Shown here piece after piece: positions 48,542 through 56,072 of a stretch of 64,000 nt of DNA. Origin of the DNA: Novosphingobium sp. (GTDB taxonomy: Bacteria; Pseudomonadota; Alphaproteobacteria; Sphingomonadales; Sphingomonadaceae); NCBI RefSeq assembly GCF_027531025.1, contig NZ_JAPZQX010000003.1, positions 372,001-436,000 of the forward strand. The letters run 5' to 3'. The number at the start of each line of letters is the position of its first letter. Position 1 is the stretch's first letter. Made by a program: the position numbers and the translations under genes. Below the pieces are notes generated by a model, which was not told the DNA's origin, did no database searches, and worked only from the letters and a program-made list of their open reading frames with translations.

Positions 48542-49448
48542 TCCTGTCGATGAACCAGTGAAGCACGAGGTGCGGGGCAGCCAGGATCGAGAGAACCTGG
48601 AAGCCGCTTGCCAATGCCCAGTCCGGCCGTTCCGAAAGAAGATTGTCGACCAGCATGGCCCCTCCGAGCAGGGCGGCAGCGCAGATCGCTGCGCCGTAAC
48701 TGGCCAGCCTGGTTGTTGACCAGTCGGGCAGGGTGCGCCGAACTTCCCGCATATGCAGAGGGGAGTGCAGAAATACGAAAAACAGGGTGAATCCCAGTTG
48801 CGGCGGCAATATTGCCAAGCCGGCGAAGGCAGTTGCCTGTGCCAATGCCCACTGGCGATTGCCCTCCACATAGGCCCGGGCGAGACCGGTGAGCATGACC
48901 AGTATTGCTACTGGCCCGCTGGCAACTGCAAGGCGGGCAACCTGTTCACCCTCCGGGCCGCACATCAATACAAACAGTTGGCTGACTTCGTCGCGATGAA
49001 AGATCGCCGGTATGGCAATCACCGAGGCTCCGCCGGTCGCCCGCAGCAGACCCGTATCCAGCATTGACCAGTCTTCGCCGAAATGCAGCGCGGCGCTGAG
49101 CAGGAAGACCACAAGGGCAACAACCGGCACGATCGCCCAAAGTCCCGCCATTGCCAGTGCCACGCCGATATAGGCCAGCAGGAGGATCGTCGCTCTGTGC
49201 GGATCAAGATCCAGCATCCGGTTGCCGATTGCGAGGTCATAAGCGCCGTGTGGCAAGCCGCCCAGCAGCATCACGAAGAGCGCACCAATGGTGACGAGAT
49301 CGGGATCCAGTTGTGGCCCGGTTAACCCGACCCAGGCCCAGATCAGCGCGGCTGGCCAAAACAGCCGCGGCACCGACGCACTCGATCCGAGCGCGCCGGT
49401 GCCACGCACCGTTTCGTCAGCAATGCTGGCGCTGGCCGCCATTGCCAC
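48519..49448 (-). CDS. blh: Beta-carotene 15,15'-dioxygenase, Brp/Blh family
   Basis: 309-residue integral membrane enzyme that cleaves beta-carotene into two retinal molecules. The conserved iron-ligand histidines are in GLPHGAYDL, SAALHFGEDW, FLHSPLHMRE and APHLVLHWF. About eight hydrophobic helices. It starts at GTG 49448 (or ATG 49442), 10 bases after the rhodopsin stop, so it is co-transcribed and supplies the rhodopsin chromophore. Its substrate must come from carotenoid genes outside the window. Confidence 0.93.
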   Translation of the reverse strand: MAMAASASIADETVRGTGALGSSASVPRLFWPAALIWAWVGLTGPQLDPDLVTIGALFVMLLGGLPHGAYDLAIGNRMLDLDPHRATILLLAYIGVALAMAGLWAIVPVVALVVFLLSAALHFGEDWSMLDTGLLRATGGASVIAIPAIFHRDEVSQLFVLMCGPEGEQVARLAVASGPVAILVMLTGLARAYVEGNRQWALAQATAFAGLAILPPQLGFTLFFVFLHSPLHMREVRRTLPDWSTTRLASYGAAICAAALLGGAMLVDNLLSERPDWALASGFQVLSILAAPHLVLHWFIDRTRAAPRQ

Positions 49449-49458
49449 GAATGACCCT

Positions 49459-50211
49459 TCAGGCCTTTTCGGCTTCCGCTTCGCTCTTGCGAACTGCGAT
49501 CAGCCAGATCAGCACGCCGACCACGGCCTTCGCCACCAGGTCGGCAATCGTGTAGCCGATCTGGATCGCGGTTTCCGCGCTCGCGCCCGAAATGTTGGCA
49601 TAGGGAGCCATGTATACGATCGGGTAGAAGCCCCATGACGCAAAGGTCAGCAGGCGGGCCTTCTTGACCAGCTCGCGGACGCTTTCAGGCTGCCGCTCGA
49701 TCGAAGCGCCAAGACCGCTGAACAGTTCCCAGACGATGTAAAGGAACGGGATCGCCGACAGCGTGCCCCAGAGGGCGCGGGTCGGAATGTCGGTGGCGAT
49801 TTCGCCGGGGTAACCGAGCACGATCATCAGCGCCGCGGCCGAGCCGAGCTTGACCGACTTGCTGACCGTCTCTTCGCGGCTCAGGCGCATGACCAGAACC
49901 AGTTCGATCAGCAGCAGTGGCACCGTCAGCAGCCAGTCGACATAGCGATAGGCATCGTTGAACGCATACCCGCTAACCGCGATGGCCCCGTCCTTCACGA
50001 TGTAGGCTGCTTCCCAGCTCTCGAAGATGCGCCAATAGTGATAGGCTGCGATTGCGCAGACCAGCCCCGAAATGGTGACGGCAGTCTTGTAGTTTGGCGA
50101 AACCTGCGACCTACCGAGCCATAAAAACAGCGTGGCGGCAGCCATAGTCGCAAATGTGAATGAGAAAGCGTTATATACCAAAGAGTATTGGAAAAGGGAG
50201 ACCGTTTCCAT
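49459..50211 (-). CDS. Proton-pumping microbial rhodopsin (xanthorhodopsin/proteorhodopsin type)
   Basis: 250-residue seven-helix retinal protein. Asp92 (proton acceptor), Thr96 and Glu103 (donor) form the DTE motif of outward proton pumps. His58 can pair with Asp92, Arg89 and Asp224 are present, and Lys228 in IADLVAKAV binds retinal. Leu100 sits at the spectral-tuning position and predicts green absorption. Gly149 (ALWGTLSAIPFLY) occupies the position of xanthorhodopsin Gly156, which leaves room for an antenna carotenoid. Start ATG 50211 is preferred over ATG 50223 because GGAGGA lies 5-6 bases before it. Light-driven proton motive force is the expected role. Confidence 0.96.
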   Translation of the reverse strand: METVSLFQYSLVYNAFSFTFATMAAATLFLWLGRSQVSPNYKTAVTISGLVCAIAAYHYWRIFESWEAAYIVKDGAIAVSGYAFNDAYRYVDWLLTVPLLLIELVLVMRLSREETVSKSVKLGSAAALMIVLGYPGEIATDIPTRALWGTLSAIPFLYIVWELFSGLGASIERQPESVRELVKKARLLTFASWGFYPIVYMAPYANISGASAETAIQIGYTIADLVAKAVVGVLIWLIAVRKSEAEAEKA

Positions 50212-50227
50212 GACATCCTCCATTATT

Positions 50228-50243
50228 TTAATCAGCTGATTTA
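50228..50243. promoter_or_regulatory. Palindromic operator-like site before the rhodopsin gene
   Basis: TTAATCAGCTGATTTA contains the perfect 12-bp palindrome AATCAGCTGATT (50230-50241) and ends 16-18 bp before the ATG at 50211. It resembles the sites at 14795 and 38962. The rest of the 257-bp gap to the K+ channel gene is AT-rich and has no gene that I can support. Confidence 0.5.
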
Positions 50244-50468
50244 AGCATGGAGAATCATCGACCCCGGTCGAACTAAACGAGCCCCCAATATTGCTTAATC
50301 AACGCTTGGACGATGCGCTCATGGACCTACGGCTTCCATATAGACTTTAGGTCAGGAAAATAGTTGTTATTACTTACTTGAATGCCGCCCAGCGACGTTC
50401 CCGGCAGAATTCACTGCCCGGATTGCGCGGAATTGTGCGGTCAGTCGCTGGACGACTGAGCAAAAACC

Positions 50469-50843
50469 CTAGCGGTTCTTGCCTTCGATCGCGTCGAGTC
50501 GCGCCTCGATCCGGGCGATGCCTTCGAGGATGTGGACCTGTTCCTCGTGCGTGAAGGCGTCGCGGTCCATGTTGAGGCGGTCGACCAGCCGGACCACGAT
50601 CAGCGGGGCAACCACGAAGATCGACAGGTGCATCAGCGCAACCGCGACCAGCCGGCCTTCGGGCGATTTGGGGCTAATATCGCCATAGCCGGTGGAGGTG
50701 GCGGTGGTTGCTGCCCAGTACAGGGCGGTGCCAAAGTCGATGTCCTCGAACTGCATCAGCAGCCCGGAACTGACGAGCAGCAGCGCGGCGTAGATCAGCG
50801 CCAGTTCGCGGAAGGTATCGGTGGCGGCCTGAAGACGGGTCAT
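50469..50843 (-). CDS. Two-helix potassium channel protein
   Basis: 124 residues with two membrane helices around a pore loop. The filter is TSTGYGD (Thr51, Gly52, Tyr53, Gly54, Asp55), as in K+ channels, between helices LALIYAALLLVSSGLLM and VAVALMHLSIFVVAPLIVV. A C-terminal coiled-coil-like helix (VHILEGIARIEARLDAIEG) probably assembles the tetramer. No RCK domain. It is 5 bases from the ATP-grasp gene and closes a run of envelope-related genes, so it may be part of the same response. Confidence 0.9.
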   Translation of the reverse strand: MTRLQAATDTFRELALIYAALLLVSSGLLMQFEDIDFGTALYWAATTATSTGYGDISPKSPEGRLVAVALMHLSIFVVAPLIVVRLVDRLNMDRDAFTHEEQVHILEGIARIEARLDAIEGKNR

Positions 50844-50848
50844 GGTGG

Positions 50849-51994
50849 TCAGTCCTCGATGATATGGGGGATGAAGCGGGCGCGGTTGCCGGTGATCAGG
50901 CCATCTTCGCGGATGCCCAGGCCCGCAGCGCTCCCGGCCACGGTCCAGCTGCCCAGCACCGGATAGCCGCGCCCGAAATCGCGCAGCGGATAGCGTTGCT
51001 GATAGACCAGCCGATTGCGGCTGTAGCCACCTTCGCTGCGGACGATCACCTTGCCGCCGGAAACGACCTCAATGTTCGCGCCTTCGCGGGCGAGGACCGG
51101 CTTGGTGACATAGTCGCCCGCCATCTTGCCCGGGTCGAAGCTGGCGGGCAGCAGGTTGGGGTGGCCGGGGAACAGGTCCCACAGGACGGTCAGCACGGCC
51201 TTGTTGCTCCAAAGCATCTTCCAGACCGGCTCCAGCCAAATCGTCTCGGCCAATCGCGGCAGGATCTTCTCGCCGAAATCCTCCACCGCCAGCCATTCCC
51301 AGGGGTAGAGCTTGAACAGGGCGGAGATCAGGTAATCGTCCTGGTCGACGATCCGGCCCTGGGCATCGATCCCGATCTGGTCGATCAGCATGGCGCGGGT
51401 TTCTAGCCCGGCCTGGCCGGCGAGGTCGCGCATGTAGGTGGTGGTGATGGTGTCTTCGTGCGCGGCGTCACCGAAATGGGTGAACCACACCCGCCCGCCG
51501 GGAAGGGCGGGGGCGATGGCTTGCCAGCGGGCAATCAGCTGTTCGTGCAGACTGTTGAGCTGGTCGGCCTGGGGGAAGACCTCTTCCTTCCAGTACCACT
51601 GGACAATCGCCGTCTCGAGCATCGAGGTGGGCGTATCGCAGTTGAATTCGAGCAGCTTGGGCGCGCCAGTGCCATCCCAGGCGAAATCGAACCGGCCATA
51701 GTCGAGCGCGGGCACCTGGCGCTGCCAGGCGCTTCGCACCGCTTCGTGATAGCTGGTTGGAATGCCGCAAAGCGAGAGCAGCCGTTCATCGCCGACGATC
51801 CGCGCACCTGCGGCGCGGTATAGCCGGTGCACCTCTTCGGTGGCTTCCTCGATCATTTCGATCTCGGCCATCGAGAAGACGTAGCAGCCGCTTTCGTCCC
51901 AATAGGGACCATCGGCATCGCTGTGCCAGATCAGGCCGTATTCCTCGACCGCCGCCTGCCAGTTGGCGCGCGGCGTCAGCGTGCTGCGCTGCAC
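50849..51994 (-). CDS. Glutathionylspermidine synthase-like ATP-grasp protein (YjfC/YgiC type)
   Basis: 381 residues corresponding to the synthetase half of glutathionylspermidine synthase. The N-terminal amidase domain of E. coli Gsp is missing. Typical parts are YFDWAWDGTGAPKLLEFNCD-like (FDFAWDGTGAPKLLEFNCDT at about residues 94-113), PTSMLETAIVQWYWKEE, WEWLAVEDFGEKIL and FVTKPVLAREG-like YVTKPVLAREGANIEV. Family members in this genomic setting lack a proven substrate and may ligate peptide-like amines. It lies 3 bases after the lipoprotein gene. Confidence 0.9.
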   Translation of the reverse strand: MQRSTLTPRANWQAAVEEYGLIWHSDADGPYWDESGCYVFSMAEIEMIEEATEEVHRLYRAAGARIVGDERLLSLCGIPTSYHEAVRSAWQRQVPALDYGRFDFAWDGTGAPKLLEFNCDTPTSMLETAIVQWYWKEEVFPQADQLNSLHEQLIARWQAIAPALPGGRVWFTHFGDAAHEDTITTTYMRDLAGQAGLETRAMLIDQIGIDAQGRIVDQDDYLISALFKLYPWEWLAVEDFGEKILPRLAETIWLEPVWKMLWSNKAVLTVLWDLFPGHPNLLPASFDPGKMAGDYVTKPVLAREGANIEVVSGGKVIVRSEGGYSRNRLVYQQRYPLRDFGRGYPVLGSWTVAGSAAGLGIREDGLITGNRARFIPHIIED

Positions 51995-51997
51995 TGC

Positions 51998-52405
51998 CTA
52001 GGACCGGCCGCCGCCGAACGAGCGCCCGCTCGATCCCCAACCGCCGCGCGAAACCGCGGAAGAACGGGTCATGGCGGTTGCAGCCGGTGCCTTGGCATAG
52101 TTCACGCCCTTGGTCGGGAAGTATGAACCCTTGAAGCCATAGCGCGGATCGCGCACCGGATCGCCGTAGTAGGGTATCCGACTGCCGCGGCCAACGTAGT
52201 ACCAGAACAGACCGCTGCCGTCGGTGTGGATGCGCGTGTCGCGCTCACAGCGGTCATCGTCGACCCGGTAGCCGTTCTGATCGACGCAGACCCGCGTATC
52301 GCGATCGGCCACAACGTCATCGCCCCAGTCATCGCCGCTGGCGCAACCCGACAGGCCGGTCAGCGTGGCGGCCATGGCCGTGGTCAGGAATAGCTGCTTC
52401 TTCAT
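51998..52405 (-). CDS. Small lipoprotein (YjfM/DUF1190-like)
   Basis: 135 residues with a lipoprotein signal, LTGLSGC, at the end of MKKQLFLTTAMAATLTGLSG. The mature part has a Cys-containing acidic stretch (CVDQNGYRVDDDRCE) and a Gly/Arg/Ser-rich C-terminus (RGGWGSSGRSFGGGRS) like the YjfM family, which also sits between YjfL and YjfC in enterobacteria. It follows DUF350 by 24 bases and precedes the ATP-grasp gene by 3. Function is unknown; membrane surface location is the safe inference. Confidence 0.72.
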   Translation of the reverse strand: MKKQLFLTTAMAATLTGLSGCASGDDWGDDVVADRDTRVCVDQNGYRVDDDRCERDTRIHTDGSGLFWYYVGRGSRIPYYGDPVRDPRYGFKGSYFPTKGVNYAKAPAATAMTRSSAVSRGGWGSSGRSFGGGRS

Positions 52406-52429
52406 CGCATCAGCTCCCTTCGCGCCCGC

Positions 52430-52837
52430 TCAGGGAACCATGCAGGCGGCCTGGAGCACACCGATGCCGATGCCCATGCCGCCAACGAACTGGCCCGATG
52501 CCACGCAGCCTTCGGTGATCTTGTCCGACACCGCCTTGAACAGGAAGCGGGCGATCACCACGAAGACGGTCAGCTGCACCAGCGCGGCGACGGCACCCCA
52601 CAGCAGCATGTCCGGGATGCTCACCGAATTGCCGATCACCACTGCCATCGGGATGGCAAAGCCGATGAAGGTGCCGGTCAGCTGGGTGGCTGCAGCGGCG
52701 TTGCCTTCACGGATCAGGGCAAATTCGCGGTGCGGGGTGCAGAGCGAATAGACGAACAGGAACACCACCGCGAGCGCAACGGCCGAACCGAAATAGGCCA
52801 GGAAGTGCGGCAGGGCGGCGAGGAAATAGCTGAACAT
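52430..52837 (-). CDS. DUF350 membrane protein (YjfL-like)
   Basis: 135 residues with four hydrophobic helices and the internal repeat typical of DUF350, where each half ends in a Gly-rich helix (LTGTFIGFAIPMAVVIGNSV and QFVGGMGIGIGVLQAA). It lies directly after the DUF885 gene (15-bp gap) and before the lipoprotein, matching yjfL-yjfM-yjfC order. DUF350 proteins are linked to PspA-type envelope stress systems by genome context, and no biochemical activity is established. Confidence 0.85.
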   Translation of the reverse strand: MFSYFLAALPHFLAYFGSAVALAVVFLFVYSLCTPHREFALIREGNAAAATQLTGTFIGFAIPMAVVIGNSVSIPDMLLWGAVAALVQLTVFVVIARFLFKAVSDKITEGCVASGQFVGGMGIGIGVLQAACMVP

Positions 52838-52852
52838 CGAAGCGGACTCCCC

Positions 52853-54709
52853 TCAATTTATTGTGGTGTTACAGCAGGCTTCGCGGCTGCTGGCAATCCA
52901 GCGCCGCACCTTGTCCTCCAGAACCGGCAGGGGCAGCACCCCGCTGCCCAGGACCTGTTCGTGGAATGCCCTGAGGTCGAACCGTGCCCCCAGCGTTGCC
53001 TCGCCCTCGCGGCGCAGGCGCTGGATCGTCAGTGCGCCGATCTTGTAGCTGAGCGCCTGGGCCGGGTTGGCGATGTAGCGATCGACTTCCGCTTCGACAT
53101 CGCTGCGGCCCATTCCGGAATTGGCCAGCATGTAGCCAATCGCCTGATCGCGGCTCCAGCCTTGCGCATGGATCCCGGTATCGACCACCAGCCGCATGGC
53201 CCGCAGCATCTCGTCATCCAGCGTGCCCCAATGCTGGAGCGGATCGTCGTAGAGTCCCATCTCGAAACCCAGCGTCTCTGCATAGAGCGCCCAGCCTTCG
53301 ACAAAGGCGGCATTGGTGCCGAACCGCTGGAAATCGGGCAGGCTTTCGTCCTCCTGGGCGAGGCTGGTCTGGAAGTGATGCCCCGGCACCCCTTCGTGCA
53401 GATAAAGCGTGGTCACACCCGAGGTGAAACGGTTGGGCAGATCGAAAGTGTTGAAATAGAACACCCCCGGCCGCGTGCCGTCGACCGAGCCCTGGACATA
53501 GGAACCGCCCGCCTCGAACCGTGCGCGATATTCGGGATATGGCGCGATGGTCAGCCGGGCGCGCGGCTGGCGCGCAAAGAACCGGGGCAGTTGCGCTTCG
53601 ACCTGTGCGGCGACCCGCGCATAGCCTTCGGCCAGTTCCGCGGCCGTGCGGGGGTGAAAGCGCGGGTCGCTGCGGATGTGATTGAAAAAGGCGGGCAGGC
53701 TGCCCTTGAACCCCAGCCGGTCCTTGACCGCCTCCATTTCCTGCCGGATCCGCATCACTTCGGCCAATCCCAGCGCATGGACCGCTTCAGGTTCGAGCGG
53801 CAAGGTGGTGTGGCTGGCGATCAGCCGCCGATAAAGCGCCGGGCCGCCCTTCATCTCGCCGAGGCCGATCGAGGTGCGCGCGGCCGGCAGGTATTCCTCA
53901 GCCAGGAAGGTTCGCAACCGCCGATAGGTCGGGTTCACCTCGTCGCGGATCGCGGCTTCCCAGGAAGCGCGGATCAGCGCCTGCCGGGCGGGCGGGATCG
54001 TGTCGGGCAGGTGATCGAGCGGGGCGGCAAAAGGCGAACCGGCCACTCCCTGGGCCAGGATCGCATCCAGCTGGACGATCATGTTGAACACGGTCAGCCG
54101 GGTTTCCAGCACACCGCTCGCCATGCCCTGGCGAAATCGCCCCGTTGCCCGATCGAGCACGCCGGGAAAGGCCCGCACCAGCGCAAGGTTGCGACGATAA
54201 TCGGCTTCGCTGGCATAGGGCAGCGCCCCGCCGGGGCCGACCAGCGCCGGGAAATCCTGGTGGAGTCCGCCGAAATGCGTGATCGGCCGCACCTGGGTCA
54301 GCGCCAGCATGTCGGGTGCCAGCCAGCCCAGTTCGTGGCGCAGGTGCAGCTTGAAGGCATCGTGGGATAGCTGCCGTTCGGCACTCAGCCTGGTCCGGTC
54401 GATCCGACCGAGGGCAGCCAGATCGCGGCGCAGGCTGGCGCGGCGCTCGGCCACCAGATCGTCGCTGAACAGGCGAGCAAGCTGGGCCGGGTTGCCTTCC
54501 GGCCCGCGCGTCAGGGCCCCCAGCGGATCGAGCGCGGCTTCGGCTCGCGCGGCCGCGTTGAGCAAGGCGAGCAGCCGGCCATCCTCGCTGGCGGCAACGG
54601 CGCCTGATGCTTCGATCAGCGGGGCGGATTGCGCCACTGCCGGGCAGGCGCTGCCCAGCCATACTGCGCCCAGCGCAGCCGCCGTTGTCAGCGCGCGGGT
54701 CAGCCCCAT
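52853..54709 (-). CDS. DUF885 metallopeptidase-like exported protein
   Basis: 618 residues with a signal peptide (TAAALGAVWLGSACPAVAQS), so it works in the periplasm. The C-terminal half has LYLHEGVPGHHFQ, the HExxxH-type zinc motif of DUF885 proteins, with the distant FVEGWALYAE Glu as the likely third ligand, the usual arrangement in this family. The surrounding long-helical segments fit the family. Start ATG 54709 opens the signal peptide and overlaps the upstream oxygenase by 10 bases. Substrate peptides are unknown. Confidence 0.9.
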   Translation of the reverse strand: MGLTRALTTAAALGAVWLGSACPAVAQSAPLIEASGAVAASEDGRLLALLNAAARAEAALDPLGALTRGPEGNPAQLARLFSDDLVAERRASLRRDLAALGRIDRTRLSAERQLSHDAFKLHLRHELGWLAPDMLALTQVRPITHFGGLHQDFPALVGPGGALPYASEADYRRNLALVRAFPGVLDRATGRFRQGMASGVLETRLTVFNMIVQLDAILAQGVAGSPFAAPLDHLPDTIPPARQALIRASWEAAIRDEVNPTYRRLRTFLAEEYLPAARTSIGLGEMKGGPALYRRLIASHTTLPLEPEAVHALGLAEVMRIRQEMEAVKDRLGFKGSLPAFFNHIRSDPRFHPRTAAELAEGYARVAAQVEAQLPRFFARQPRARLTIAPYPEYRARFEAGGSYVQGSVDGTRPGVFYFNTFDLPNRFTSGVTTLYLHEGVPGHHFQTSLAQEDESLPDFQRFGTNAAFVEGWALYAETLGFEMGLYDDPLQHWGTLDDEMLRAMRLVVDTGIHAQGWSRDQAIGYMLANSGMGRSDVEAEVDRYIANPAQALSYKIGALTIQRLRREGEATLGARFDLRAFHEQVLGSGVLPLPVLEDKVRRWIASSREACCNTTIN

Positions 54710-55383
54710 CGGCGGGTGCGGTACCACTTGGTGATGATGTACTTGGTGCCCTTGATCACCGGGGTGCCGGCGTGGAGCGTGTCCTGGTTGAGCGAGCCAT
54801 CGGGGCAGGCGTTGTTCCACACGATCAGGGCCCCGCGCTGGGGCGGGATCGAGACGCCGATCTTGGGAAAATCGGTCGTACCGCCTTCTTCAACGTCGTT
54901 GAGATAGATCATCGCCGTAATCGAGCGCTGTCCGCCCCGCTTGGCCTCGCCTTTCCAATAGGGTGCCTTGGTCCAGAACCAGTCCATGTGAGCTTTGAAT
55001 TCCTGGCCCGGGGCATAGCGCTGGCCCTGCATCGTCTCGCCATATTCGTGGGGTAGGCCCAACAGGTCGTCGATCCGCCGCTCGATCATCCTGACAAAGG
55101 GATCGTCGTGTTCGACATCGCCGGAAAAGGAGGTGCGCCAGGTATCGGACCCATAGCCGTGATCGAGGACGCTGGACGGGCGCGCGGTGCGATCGACCAT
55201 CTCGATTAGCTGATCGCATTCATCGGGCGAGACAAATCCGCCCATGGCCCAGATTTCCGCCTTGTCGACCGGCACCTTGTGTACGGCGGGATCGGACGCC
55301 AGTCGGCGCCGGACCTGCGCGCCGACCCGGATCAGCGCGGCCTTGTCCGGATTTGGGCAATCGGGATATTCCATGATTCCCAT
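54700..55383 (-). CDS. 2-oxoglutarate/Fe(II) oxygenase, prolyl 4-hydroxylase type
   Basis: 227 residues. The double-stranded beta-helix carries the iron ligands in HMDWF (HxD) and the distal TLHAGTPVIKGTKYIITKWY, whose Lys and Arg would bind 2-oxoglutarate. DDLLGLPHEYGETMQGQRY is the usual P4Hc entry region. It is probably a protein prolyl hydroxylase or related enzyme, with unknown target. Start ATG 55383 (MGIMEYPD) has GAGG about 8 bases upstream, and a second ATG lies 9 bases on. It precedes the DUF885 gene with overlapping ends. Confidence 0.88.
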   Translation of the reverse strand: MGIMEYPDCPNPDKAALIRVGAQVRRRLASDPAVHKVPVDKAEIWAMGGFVSPDECDQLIEMVDRTARPSSVLDHGYGSDTWRTSFSGDVEHDDPFVRMIERRIDDLLGLPHEYGETMQGQRYAPGQEFKAHMDWFWTKAPYWKGEAKRGGQRSITAMIYLNDVEEGGTTDFPKIGVSIPPQRGALIVWNNACPDGSLNQDTLHAGTPVIKGTKYIITKWYRTRRWG

Positions 55384-55459
55384 GCCTATAACCTCGTCGC
55401 GACAGGGCAAGTCAAAACCGGCTTGCGGGGCGGGCGGGGATGAGTCAGTCTCCCGCTCC

Positions 55460-56011
55460 ATGAGCAACACCGACAGCGCAGCACGCTATTCGCGCGGGGC
55501 CAGCATCCTGCACTGGCTGATCGCCCTATTGATCATCGGCAATTTCGTGGGGGCCTGGATGTCCGAGGATCTCCCGCGCGATCAGAAGTTCGTGATGATG
55601 GGCTATCACAAGGCCAACGGGATCCTGATCCTGCTGCTGACCCTGGTGCGGATCGGCTGGCGCTTTACCCATCGTCCGCCGCCCTTGCTGGAATCGCTCA
55701 AGGCCTGGGAAGCTGCGCTCGCCAAGGTCACGCACACGCTGTTCTATCTGCTGATGCTGGCCGTGCCGCTGGCGGGCTGGGGCCTCCATTCCGCTTTCGG
55801 CAAGGGCAAGCCGGTCAGCATGTTCGGCCTGTTCGATTTTCCCGCCCTGCCGGTCGGCTCGGACAAGGCGACCATCGGCCTGTTCCACGACCTTCACGAA
55901 GTGACCGCCACGGCCATGCTGGCGCTGTTCGTCCTGCATGTTGCCGCCGCCCTGAAGCACCAGTTCGCCGATCGCGATGGCACGATGCGGCGGATCGTTC
56001 CCTGGGGCTGA
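55460..56011 (+). CDS. Cytochrome b561
   Basis: 183-residue four-helix membrane cytochrome. Likely haem ligands are His18 (ILHWLIALL), the GYHKANG His, and the FHDLHEV and FVLHVAAALKHQF histidines. Bacterial b561 proteins (CybB-like) move electrons between quinol and another acceptor, superoxide in the best-studied case. Start ATG 55460 (MSNTDSAARYSRG) is chosen since the first helix follows directly. It is divergent from the oxygenase gene. Partner unknown. Confidence 0.9.
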   Translation: MSNTDSAARYSRGASILHWLIALLIIGNFVGAWMSEDLPRDQKFVMMGYHKANGILILLLTLVRIGWRFTHRPPPLLESLKAWEAALAKVTHTLFYLLMLAVPLAGWGLHSAFGKGKPVSMFGLFDFPALPVGSDKATIGLFHDLHEVTATAMLALFVLHVAAALKHQFADRDGTMRRIVPWG

Positions 56012-56019
56012 CAAGCGAA

Positions 56020-56047
56020 GAGCCCCCGCCCGGCAGGGCAGGGGCTC
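56020..56047. terminator. Bidirectional hairpin between convergent genes
   Basis: GAGCCCC-c-GCCC (56020-56031) pairs with GGGC-a-GGGGCTC (56036-56047) around GGCA, an 11-bp stem with one mismatch. It lies between the convergent cytochrome b561 and RcnB-like genes. No T-run follows on either strand, so termination here is likely but not typical. Confidence 0.5.
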
Positions 56048-56072
56048 CGTTGCGGCGGTCCACTCCCGGGCG

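Noticed and set aside
50244..50468. Small gene in the gap upstream of the rhodopsin
   Set aside because: No frame of useful length has a start with ribosome-binding site; the AT-rich sequence is better read as promoter region.
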